A stretch of 49,809 nt of DNA from Myxococcales bacterium (GTDB lineage: Bacteria; Myxococcota_A; Polyangia; Polyangiales; JAFGIB01): the NCBI GenBank assembly GCA_029880325.1, contig JAOUOP010000058.1, positions 1 to 49,809 on the forward strand, given 5' to 3'. The notes under the pieces are model-generated. The model searched no databases. It saw nothing but the letters and a program-made list of their open reading frames with translations, and was not told the origin of the DNA. Each line of letters starts with the position of its first letter. Within the stretch, counting starts at the first letter, position 1. A program made the translations under genes and the position numbers. This document shows positions 16,801 through 26,202 of the stretch, piece after piece.

Positions 16801-17211
16801 TCAGCCGGCGAGCACGCCGGCCACAGCGCGGCTGGCCAGCGGCCGCGGCACGTACTCGAGCGCCTGGTCGCGCACAGCGCGCACACCCGAGTCGTCGGGG
16901 TCGGCGTTGACCATGATCAGGATGCGCGCCAGGGGCCGCTCGGCCACCATGGCCGCCACCGCGCGCAGCGGATTGTTGCCACACAGCTCCTCGGCCAGCA
17001 GCACCAGCTCGACCGGGAAAGCCCTCAAAAAGGAGTGGGCTCCTTCGAGGGTGCTGGTGGCGATGGCGCGATGACCGTTGACGGAAATCAGTCGCGCCAA
17101 CTTGGATTGATGGTCGGGGTTGGGTTCGATCACCAACACCGCCCGACCGCGCCCCCCGCGCAGGTCGCGTAAAACCGATTCGAGCTCTTGTTCAGCCTGT
17201 AAATCGCGCAC
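16801..17211 (-). CDS. Degenerate receiver-like domain protein
   Basis: A 136-residue protein with the alternating pattern of a CheY receiver but none of its active-site residues. The acidic pair position reads VLVIEPNPDH (single Glu). The phospho-acceptor strand reads VELVLLAEEL, with Ala (~A73) where Asp is expected. The switch Thr/Ser strand reads ILIMVNADPDD. The conserved Lys-Pro reads EYVPRPL. It is therefore a pseudo-receiver that cannot be phosphorylated in the usual way. It starts at GTG 17211 without a clear Shine-Dalgarno. It lies 79 bp upstream of the S55 peptidase gene on the same strand and may head that operon. Residue comments follow from family knowledge; the role is unknown. 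Confidence 0.75.
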   Translation of the reverse strand: MRDLQAEQELESVLRDLRGGRGRAVLVIEPNPDHQSKLARLISVNGHRAIATSTLEGAHSFLRAFPVELVLLAEELCGNNPLRAVAAMVAERPLARILIMVNADPDDSGVRAVRDQALEYVPRPLASRAVAGVLAG

Positions 17212-17258
17212 TTGGGGACCCCTGGCGTTGCTCTAACGACGATCCGAAGCAAAGTTTG

Positions 17259-17275
17259 CAGGGCGCCAAGCCCTG
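17259..17275. other. Short hairpin in divergent intergenic region
   Basis: CAGGGC and GCCCTG form a perfect 6-bp stem with a five-base loop, in the 287-bp gap between the receiver-like gene (start 17211, minus) and the cytochrome gene (plus). A 15-bp sequence shared with the region before 20334 lies nearby at 17229-17243. There is no T-run. Nothing else in this gap has coding character that I can support. Confidence 0.35.
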
Positions 17276-17498
17276 TCCCCTCGACAAGCGACGGATCTAA
17301 GGATGCACAGGGTCGACAGTGGTTCAAGAGAGCCAGCCCACAGAAGCGAATTCTCGTGGGAGGATGTGGGAGATACGTTCCAATGTGGGGACATCATATG
17401 AACCTCACCACGGGACCGAGGCACGGCCGCCGATGGTCGCCTCCGCGACCGTCCCGGTGGTTGCCAAGGCCGGCCCTGGCGTGCGATGGGGCAAGCCG

Positions 17499-18101
17499 AT
17501 GTCGTCGCAGCCCGAGATTCGCAACAGCGCGCATGGCCTTGCCCACATTGGGGCACATCGAACCCGCATGGTCTTCGGCCTGTTGACGCTCTTGACGCTG
17601 ATGGCGGCCTGCGGCGGTGACCCGGAGCCGATCCGTCAGTGGCGGCCCGAGGACCACAACCATCCGCTTGCGGCGCCAACGCCTGGGACGGCGGCGCCGC
17701 AAGCGCCCGGCGCCGGGGCGGCGGCCGAAGCCGAAGACCCGGCGGCGGCGGAGCTGCGCGCCGCCCGTGCCCTTTTCAACGTCAGCTGCGCCGGCTGCCA
17801 CGGCCGCGACGGTAGCGGTAACGGCCCCGAGCGTCCGCCGGGCGCCCAAATGCCCGACCTGCGCAGCGCCGCCCTGCACCAGGGGCGCAGCGACGCCGAG
17901 CTGACCCAGGTGATCGCGGAGGGCCGCAACATGATGCCTAGCTTCCGCGACAAGATTTCGGGCGAGGGCATCGCGGCGCTGCTTCGCTACGTGCGCAGCC
18001 TGGCGCCGAGCGCGACGGCGAATGGGGCGGCGACGACGCAGGACGGCGGCACCAACGCCGCCAGCAAAGCCGCAGCAAAGGCCGCAGCAAAGGCGCCCTG
18101 A
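17499..18101 (+). CDS. c-type cytochrome lipoprotein
   Basis: A 200-residue exported monohaem cytochrome c. The lipobox is LTLMAAC (Cys ~38), so the mature protein should be lipid-anchored. A Pro/Ala-rich spacer leads to a class I cytochrome domain with haem motif CAGCH at ~97-101, in FNVSCAGCHGRDGSGNGPERPP. The likely distal Met is in RNMMPSFRDK, followed by the C-terminal helix GEGIAALLRYVRSL. An Ala-rich tail ends the protein. ATG 17499 has GGGG about 8 nt upstream and gives an n-region containing His and Arg; ATG 17568 would leave only 14 residues before the Cys, with no positive charge. It likely shuttles electrons at the cell surface; the partner is unknown. A metallophosphoesterase follows 59 bp downstream. 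Confidence 0.86.
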   Translation: MSSQPEIRNSAHGLAHIGAHRTRMVFGLLTLLTLMAACGGDPEPIRQWRPEDHNHPLAAPTPGTAAPQAPGAGAAAEAEDPAAAELRAARALFNVSCAGCHGRDGSGNGPERPPGAQMPDLRSAALHQGRSDAELTQVIAEGRNMMPSFRDKISGEGIAALLRYVRSLAPSATANGAATTQDGGTNAASKAAAKAAAKAP

Positions 18102-18160
18102 GCGCCGAGCGACCGAAGTGTGCCTTGCTCGGCGCGCCCCGGCGCTCCAAGTAAAGGACC

Positions 18161-19387
18161 ATGACCACCTTCTCGCTCGCCTCTGCGGCCGCCGTGCTCG
18201 CCGTGGTTGCGGTCGCCGCACGGCTGCGCGGGCGCTTCTACGCCATCTACTCGGGGGTGCTGCTGGGGCTGATGAGCCTGATCGGCAGCGCCATGTACGG
18301 GCGCTTCGAAGAGCTGGGCCTTTTGCGCGAGTACCTGCATGCCATCACCTTCGTGAATTTCCTGATGCTGGTGGTGCCGTCGATGCGGCCGCTGCCCTAC
18401 CGGCTGCTGGTGAGTATTCCGGCTGCCTTCTACCTGGCCGCGACGCTGCTGGCGTTTCCGTGGGCCCTGCTCGGGGCCTTCGGCCTCGAGGTACCGCTGC
18501 CCTGGCTACCCTACGCGGCGGCGGCCATCGGCGTGGCCGAGTCGCTATGGACGCGCGAGACCGAGGTCGACGTCATGCTCGACGGCGAGCACGTGGAGGG
18601 CCTCAAGCGAAAGCCGGTGGGCGCGACGCAAAAGGCCGCGCGGCCCCTGCGCATCGTGCAGATCACCGACCCGCACCTGGGCCCCTTCATGTCGGTCGCG
18701 CGCCTACGCCGCATCTGCGAGCGGGCGGTGGCGCGGGAGCCTGACCTGATCGTGCTCACCGGGGACCTCTTGACGATGGAGTCGCGGCGCACGCCCGAGA
18801 CGCTCGACCAGGCGCTCATGCCGCTGGCCGCCGCCCGCGGCAAGGTCTTCGCCTGCATGGGCAACCACGACCATGAAGCCCCCGAGCTGGTGCGCTCGGT
18901 GTTGGCCAAGCACGGCATCACGCTGCTGGTGGACCAAGCACAGCTCGTCGACACGCCGGCCGGACACGTGCAGGTACTCGGCATCGACCACCACTTCCGC
19001 GACCGTCACGCGCGCTTGAAGGCCGTGTGCGCGGCCCATCCCAAGCCCGAGGGCGTGCTGCGCATTGTGCTGCTGCACGACCCGGGCGCCTTCCGCCGCC
19101 TGGACGAAGGACACGGCGACCTGGTGCTTTCGGGACATACCCACGGCGGCCAGGTCGGACTATTGACCCTGGGTTTACCCTGGACCTTCCTCTCGATGGT
19201 CTCGAGCATGCCCGACCACGGCCTGTGGGCGCGCGGCAGAGACCGCCTCTACGTCCACCGCGGCACCGGCCACTACGGCTTTCCGCTGCGGGTCTTCGTG
19301 CCGGCCGAGCAGAGCCTCTTGCAGGTGCACCGACCCGAGACCGAAGCCGGCGGGCGGACGCCCGGTGGCCAGGTCAGCGCGTCGTAG
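18161..19387 (+). CDS. Membrane-anchored metallophosphoesterase (YkuE/YaeI-like)
   Basis: A 408-residue protein with about four N-terminal membrane segments (residues ~1-130) and a calcineurin-like phosphoesterase domain. The metal-binding motifs occur in order: ITDPHLGPF, VLTGDLLT, MGNHDHE, VLLHDPGAF and LSGHTHGGQVG. Family members hydrolyse phosphodiester or pyrophosphate bonds, some acting on UDP-diacylglucosamine-like lipids; the substrate here is unknown. AAAGGA precedes ATG 18161. It lies 59 bp after the cytochrome gene on the same strand and is convergent with the lipoprotein gene ending 8 bp further on. Confidence 0.92.
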   Translation: MTTFSLASAAAVLAVVAVAARLRGRFYAIYSGVLLGLMSLIGSAMYGRFEELGLLREYLHAITFVNFLMLVVPSMRPLPYRLLVSIPAAFYLAATLLAFPWALLGAFGLEVPLPWLPYAAAAIGVAESLWTRETEVDVMLDGEHVEGLKRKPVGATQKAARPLRIVQITDPHLGPFMSVARLRRICERAVAREPDLIVLTGDLLTMESRRTPETLDQALMPLAAARGKVFACMGNHDHEAPELVRSVLAKHGITLLVDQAQLVDTPAGHVQVLGIDHHFRDRHARLKAVCAAHPKPEGVLRIVLLHDPGAFRRLDEGHGDLVLSGHTHGGQVGLLTLGLPWTFLSMVSSMPDHGLWARGRDRLYVHRGTGHYGFPLRVFVPAEQSLLQVHRPETEAGGRTPGGQVSAS

Positions 19388-19395
19388 CAGAACGC

Positions 19396-20181
19396 TCAGC
19401 GCGGACCGCAGTCGTTACAGTCACTGCCGAGCGCGCAGAACGAGGTCTCGGAACCGGCACCGCCGTCGTCGCAGACTCCATCGAAGGCAGCGCCGCAGCT
19501 GTCGTTGCAGCTCTCGCTGCCGTCGCCGCTAGCGACCGCAGTGCTTTCGCTACCGCCGCCGATGTCGAAGTTCGGGCATTTGGCTTCGACCGCCGCGCAC
19601 TCGGGCAGCAGGCTGGGATCTTCGGGGCCGGCGTTTTCCACATTCTGCAGAGCCGCAGGATCGCTGAACGCCTCGCAGGTAAAGCCGGACAGCGCGGTAT
19701 TGATGCTATCCAACATGGCGTTGAGGCAGTCTTCGAGGTCCGCCACGGTGGCGTCGGGATCACAATCGACGAATTCATCGAGAGCATTGCTGGGGTCGCA
19801 GTCGAATTCGGCCATCGAGTCCATCGGATCGCTGCCCGCGGGCCCACCGTTGGCCTTGCACTGAGCGAAGGCCTGCTCGCAAGCCTGCACATCCACGACT
19901 GGGTTGCCGCTCCCGTCGGGGCTGATGCTGACGACGAGCGCTTCGCTCGTACACTCGACATCGATTTGCGAGTCGGTGTTGATCACGCGCATCGCCTTTT
20001 CGCCAAAGGCTTCACAGGTCTGCACCGCTTGCTCGCTGCTGAGCGACGCCAGGCTGGTCGAGGCGGGCACGCCGCTATTGAAGCTGCCTCCGCCACCACC
20101 ATCATCGCCACCGAGACATGCACCCAAGGTAAGTTCTACACACACAGTTAGAATCAAGCCAAGGTCCCGTCTGTAAGTCAT
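19396..20181 (-). CDS. Cys-rich lipoprotein with myxobacterial-type CDDGG...CxxGxDCxDCG tail
   Basis: A 261-residue lipoprotein: MTYRRDLGLILTVCVELTLGAC forms the signal peptide and lipobox (LGAC), followed by a Gly/Asp/Ser linker. The middle ~150 residues contain about ten cysteines in an acidic domain (VQACEQAFAQCKANGG, DLEDCLNAMLDSI, CEAFSDP), probably disulfide-linked. The C-terminal tail CNDSCGAAFDGVCDDGG, then CALGSDCNDCGPR, is a recurring surface-protein module in Myxococcota, as I recall. AGGAG lies 8 nt before the ATG at 20181, supporting this start. It is divergent from another lipoprotein gene at 20334. Function unknown; probably cell surface. Confidence 0.82.
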   Translation of the reverse strand: MTYRRDLGLILTVCVELTLGACLGGDDGGGGGSFNSGVPASTSLASLSSEQAVQTCEAFGEKAMRVINTDSQIDVECTSEALVVSISPDGSGNPVVDVQACEQAFAQCKANGGPAGSDPMDSMAEFDCDPSNALDEFVDCDPDATVADLEDCLNAMLDSINTALSGFTCEAFSDPAALQNVENAGPEDPSLLPECAAVEAKCPNFDIGGGSESTAVASGDGSESCNDSCGAAFDGVCDDGGAGSETSFCALGSDCNDCGPR

Positions 20182-20270
20182 TGTCCAAGCTCCTGTGTCG
20201 TTGCGACCCGCGCCCGCGGCGGTTTCTTCATGATCGTGACGCAGCGCAGCGCGCGAACCCAGCCCCCAAG

Positions 20271-20280
20271 ACTCATGAGT
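20271..20280. promoter_or_regulatory. Palindrome between two divergent lipoprotein genes
   Basis: ACTCATGAGT is a perfect 10-bp palindrome located 90 bp upstream of the minus-strand lipoprotein start and 54 bp upstream of the plus-strand lipoprotein start. It could serve as a shared operator. A 10-bp palindrome is not rare, so confidence is low. Confidence 0.25.
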
Positions 20281-20318
20281 CCGTGCTCACCACGACTGGC
20301 CACATCGCACACACGTCG

Positions 20319-20324
20319 TATGCT
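20319..20324 (+). promoter_or_regulatory. Candidate -10 element immediately before lipoprotein start
   Basis: TATGCT ends 9 nt before ATG 20334, leaving room for only a few leader nucleotides. It is the beginning of a 15-bp sequence (20321-20335) also present at 17229-17243. No strong -35 was seen. Confidence 0.35.
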
Positions 20325-20333
20325 CTAACGACG

Positions 20334-21077
20334 ATGTCGCTCCGTTCTTGCACGCTCGTGCTGACCTGCGCGCTGCTACTTTTGGGCTGCGAAGGCGGCA
20401 GGAGCGACGGCTCGGACTTCAAGGAAGGCCCGCCCATCGACGCCGGAGGCCGCACCGAAGCGAGCCTCGATGCCGATGGCGATGGCCTCTGCGACGAACT
20501 GGAGCGCGACTGGGGCACCGATCCCCAAGCGATCGACAGCGACGGCGATGGACTGCCGGACTGGACCGAGCTGGGCAATGGCTTCGATGCCCTCGACCCC
20601 GCCTCGCCCGCGGCCGACCAGGTCGCCCTGCTCGAGGGGGTGTACGGCAGCCGCGTCGAGGTCCCCGTGCGCACCACGGTCGAAGGCGACGGCCAGGGCC
20701 TCAGCGGCTACTTCCAGCCCATCACCCCCATCTACAGCGGCCATCCCTTCGACGCCGGCGACTTCTTCGTCGGCGCCGTGGCGGTCTCGGCGGACCCGCT
20801 GGACAATACCCGCGGTATCAATTACGACTCGCAGACGTTTGCCGCGGTCGAGGGGCTGACGCGTCTGGGCTTCAGCCTCAGCTTCCAGGTGCCGGGTCCG
20901 GGTTCGGGCGCCAGTGCCGACTACCAGGAGCCCGACTGCGCCCGGGCCTACCCCTTTCGCTACGTGGTCAAGGACGACAGCGGCGAAATCGCCGCCCGCC
21001 GCACCTTTCTCCTACTGGTGGTACCGGCGGGCAGCCCGGCCGAAGCCGAGAGCCACTGCCTGCCCGAGCGCTGTTAG
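20334..21077 (+). CDS. Lipoprotein with DxDGDGL calcium-binding repeats
   Basis: A 247-residue protein starting MSLRSCTLVLTCALLLLGC, a lipoprotein signal with lipobox LLGC. Residues ~40-85 hold two thrombospondin type 3-like Ca2+ repeats, LDADGDGLCDELE and IDSDGDGLPDWTELG. The remaining ~160 residues (from QVALLEGVYGSRVEVPV) match no family I recognise and end with a lone Cys pair near the C-terminus. ATG 20334 is chosen because upstream in-frame codons from 20181 do not look like protein and the signal peptide starts here. It probably sits on the cell surface. It is divergent from the Cys-rich lipoprotein gene. Confidence 0.8.
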   Translation: MSLRSCTLVLTCALLLLGCEGGRSDGSDFKEGPPIDAGGRTEASLDADGDGLCDELERDWGTDPQAIDSDGDGLPDWTELGNGFDALDPASPAADQVALLEGVYGSRVEVPVRTTVEGDGQGLSGYFQPITPIYSGHPFDAGDFFVGAVAVSADPLDNTRGINYDSQTFAAVEGLTRLGFSLSFQVPGPGSGASADYQEPDCARAYPFRYVVKDDSGEIAARRTFLLLVVPAGSPAEAESHCLPERC

Positions 21078-21149
21078 GCCTGGCGAATCTGTGGTGATTT
21101 CAAATCGGTCGACGCTCCAGAATTCGTCACAACCCCCATCGCGGCGCAC

Positions 21150-21177
21150 TTGCCATCGGCCCGCTTTGGTGTAGGGT
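21150..21177 (+). promoter_or_regulatory. Candidate rpsU promoter
   Basis: TTGCCA (21150-21155) and TAGGGT (21172-21177) are separated by 16 bp. The -10 ends only 9 nt before the GTG start of rpsU, so the leader would be extremely short. No Shine-Dalgarno lies in that space. Confidence 0.4.
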
Positions 21178-21186
21178 GCGCAGCCC

Positions 21187-21441
21187 GTGTCCAGCGAGAG
21201 AGAGACAACGACGCAGTCGGCGACCGAGGCGGTCCAGTGCCGCCCCGTCGAGGTGGTGGTCGGTGACCGCGGCCTCGAGCGTGCGATCAAGCACTTGAAG
21301 CGCAAGATGGCCAACGAGGGCATCCTGCGCGAGCTCAAGCGCCGCCGGCATTACATGAAGCCCTCCATCAAGCGGCGCAAAAAGGAAGCCGAAGCTGCCC
21401 GCCGCCGCCGCAAGCGTCTGCGCCAGCTCGGCATGGAGTAG
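21187..21441 (+). CDS. rpsU: 30S ribosomal protein S21
   Basis: A small basic protein of the 30S subunit, near the 3' end of 16S rRNA. The 84-residue protein contains the family core VVVGDRGLERAIKHLKRKM, then EGILRELKRRRHYMKPS, and an Arg/Lys-rich tail ending RRKRLRQLGME. It starts at GTG 21187 and carries about 20 extra N-terminal residues (MSSERETTTQSATEAVQ) compared with typical S21. A later GTG within VEVVV could give a more usual length, but lacks an obvious ribosome binding site. A promoter candidate sits just upstream. It is convergent with clpB, 79 bp away. Confidence 0.93.
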   Translation: MSSERETTTQSATEAVQCRPVEVVVGDRGLERAIKHLKRKMANEGILRELKRRRHYMKPSIKRRKKEAEAARRRRKRLRQLGME

Positions 21442-21520
21442 GGGCTCGCGAACGAGCGCCGCGGACGCCGCCAGTGCCAGCAGCACGGGCGGCGCCGCGT
21501 TCAATTTCACCCCGCGAGCT

Positions 21521-24124
<2,604 letters not shown>

Positions 24125-24146
24125 GGTCTACTGGCCTCCGAAACCC

Positions 24147-24174
24147 AACCTAACCACGGCCCCGGAGCGATCAA
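24147..24174 (-). promoter_or_regulatory. Candidate clpB promoter
   Basis: On the minus strand TTGATC (24174-24169) and TAGGTT (24152-24147) are spaced by 16 bp. The -10 ends 22 nt before the clpB start codon, leaving space for the GGAGG ribosome binding site. It resembles a housekeeping rather than a heat-shock promoter. Confidence 0.4.
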
Positions 24175-24213
24175 GCGCTGCTTTTTCAAACTCGCATGCA
24201 CCCCCGAACGCCT

Positions 24214-26061
24214 TCAATCGCGGCGCGGTGCGGTCTTTAGCCAGCGCTCGAGTTCGAGTGCACCGTCGTCTCCTGCGCGCTCGAGTTCGGCGTGCAAGTG
24301 GCCGAGCATGGGCGCGCGGGGTCTGAGCAGCAGTCCGCGTTGCAGCGCCTGTCGTGCCGCGACGCGCCGGCCACACCCAAGGTAGTAGAGCGCGTCCTGG
24401 AGTTGATGGGCTGCGAGGTAACGGCGGGTGGATTCGTCGAGAGCGGGTAACGACAGCAACGCCTCGAGCTGTTCGAAGGCCTCGGCCTGGCCGCGGGCGC
24501 TGGCGGCCACATCACCTGCGGTCACCGCGCTGGTCTCCACGGCCAGGTAGCTGCCACTTGGCAACAGCGTGTGCGCGAGGTCGGGCTGGTCCAGGACCGA
24601 AGCTTCGAGCATCAGCGGACGGGTGGCCGCCAGGGTCTGCAGCGCGAAGGCCGAGAGGCTGCCCTCCAGCAGGCGGCTGCGGATCAGGGGCGCCAGGCTG
24701 GCGTCGGCACGGCTCATGGCGGTGGCGCTCTCGACGTCGCCCAGTGCGGCCTGGGGCAAGAGCGTCACGTCGGGGCGGCTGCCCTCGACCCGCTGCAGCA
24801 GCCGCAGCCGGGTGGCGGCGGCGCGACCGATAAGCACGGCGCTGCGCGAGGGCAGCGAGCGCAGCTCGGCCTCGGCGATGGCGTCGGCGGCGGCGCTCGG
24901 ATCGGCGCCTGCCCCATCGCCGACTGCGGCCGCGAGCCGGGTCTGCAGCAGGGCGACGCCCAGCAGCAGCAAGGGCAGCGCCACCGCCCGGCCGAGCCAC
25001 GGCCCGCGCCGCTCCGCGAGCAGCCAGCCGAGCACACAGCCGCCGCAGCCGAGGGCGCCTAGACACAGGAGCGCGAGCGCCAGTGGCGCCGGCAAAAGGC
25101 GCGCCGAGAGAGCTGCGGGCACCAGCCCGGAAAGCACCGCGGCCCCGGCCAGCCCCGGCGAAAACCACGGCAGCAGCCGGCCACGCCAGGGGCGCACCAA
25201 CAGGCCCAGCAGCAGCCCCGAGATCAGCGCGCCCAGCAGTCCCAGCCGTGCGATAGGCAGCACCGCGATCTCGAAAAAACGTCCTGGCAGCATTGCAGGG
25301 GCTGATTCCGCTCCCGGAAAACGTCCTGGCAGCATTTCGTCGGGCTGGAAAAACGCGTCTGGCAGCATGGGTTCGGCGTTGAGGTCGGCGGTGAGGCGCC
25401 AGGCTGTGGCGGCCAGGGCGGTGGCCAACCCGCCCAGCCAGGCCCCCCTTGGCAGCGCGGGGCCGCAACCGGTGGCGAGCCGGCAGGCGGCGAGGGCGAC
25501 GGCGGCGAGCGGGGCCTCGACGGCCAAGAGCGAGAGGGCGAGCAGCAGTCCCAGCTCGCCACGCGCCCCCGCCGACCCCTGCGCTTGACCCAGGGCCAAC
25601 AGGCGCTCGACGCTGACGGCGGCCAGCAGCAGAGCCGCTCCGGCACCGACCCCACCGGGCTGCACCAGGGCGCCGCTCTGGCCCGCGACCCATGCCGCTC
25701 CCATGGCCAGGCCCGTGGCCGCGAGGGTCTCGGTGCCGGCGGCCAGCAGTGCCCGACGCAGGGCGTGGTAGAGCAACCCCAGGGCCACGCTGACCAGCAA
25801 AAGCTCGAGCGCGGCCACCCGCAGTGGCAGCGGCCCCAACGGCAGCACCCAGCACAGCTGCAGCACCCCCTGCCCCACAAAACCGGCATGGCCCAGGGCT
25901 CCCGTGCCCAGGGCCGTGCGCAGGGCCGGGGCCGACGTCAGCGGCAGGTGCGCGGGCAGCGCGCCCAGCGCACCGAGCCATAGCGGCAGCGCCGCGAGCA
26001 CGGTGCCTCCGGGTCCCGCATGGACTTGGGGCTGTTGCTGCTCGTCGGCCACCTGGCTCAT
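24214..26061 (-). CDS. Polytopic membrane protein, possibly divergent DUF2723-like
   Basis: A 615-residue protein with roughly eleven hydrophobic segments in the first ~400 residues, then a soluble C-terminal part ending in a TPR-like helical stretch (ALYYLGCGRRVAARQALQRG). The segment LPSRSAVLIGRAAATRLRLLQ followed by VEGSRPDV resembles the region of DUF2723 (putative O-glycosyltransferase-like) proteins where nucleated aspartates normally occur, but the acidic residues are not conserved, so this is a weak assignment. ATG 26061 is preferred to 26109 because protein-like sequence starts at MSQVADEQ. A loop contains three MLPxxF repeats. Downstream of it, 89 bp away, is clpB on the same strand. 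Confidence 0.65.
   Translation of the reverse strand: MSQVADEQQQPQVHAGPGGTVLAALPLWLGALGALPAHLPLTSAPALRTALGTGALGHAGFVGQGVLQLCWVLPLGPLPLRVAALELLLVSVALGLLYHALRRALLAAGTETLAATGLAMGAAWVAGQSGALVQPGGVGAGAALLLAAVSVERLLALGQAQGSAGARGELGLLLALSLLAVEAPLAAVALAACRLATGCGPALPRGAWLGGLATALAATAWRLTADLNAEPMLPDAFFQPDEMLPGRFPGAESAPAMLPGRFFEIAVLPIARLGLLGALISGLLLGLLVRPWRGRLLPWFSPGLAGAAVLSGLVPAALSARLLPAPLALALLCLGALGCGGCVLGWLLAERRGPWLGRAVALPLLLLGVALLQTRLAAAVGDGAGADPSAAADAIAEAELRSLPSRSAVLIGRAAATRLRLLQRVEGSRPDVTLLPQAALGDVESATAMSRADASLAPLIRSRLLEGSLSAFALQTLAATRPLMLEASVLDQPDLAHTLLPSGSYLAVETSAVTAGDVAASARGQAEAFEQLEALLSLPALDESTRRYLAAHQLQDALYYLGCGRRVAARQALQRGLLLRPRAPMLGHLHAELERAGDDGALELERWLKTAPRRD
25276..25368. repeat. Three copies of an AAAACGTCCTGGCAGCAT-type repeat inside a gene
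   Basis: Near-identical units at 25276-25293, 25318-25335 and 25350-25368, separated by 24 and 14 bp. The first two are identical over 18 bp; the third differs in the centre. On the coding strand all three are in frame and encode MLPGRF, MLPGRF and MLPDAF within a predicted extramembrane loop of the polytopic protein. The core CTGCCAG is shared with the repeat near the window end. Confidence 0.85.
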
Positions 26062-26202
26062 CGAAGAGGACACTTCCAGCTGTCGGCACCGGCCGCGAAA
26101 TCCGTGCACGGCAGCGCCCGGGGAGCCGCTCTTTCGGCGATTCCCTGGTGAGGGTGTAGACTACCCTGGACGTCGCCAAAGCCGGCTTTTCCGGCCAGCG
26201 CC

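Noticed and set aside
21444..21457. GCTCG-CGAA-CGAGC stem after rpsU as an intrinsic terminator
   Set aside because: Only five base pairs with no T-run; not enough to call a terminator.
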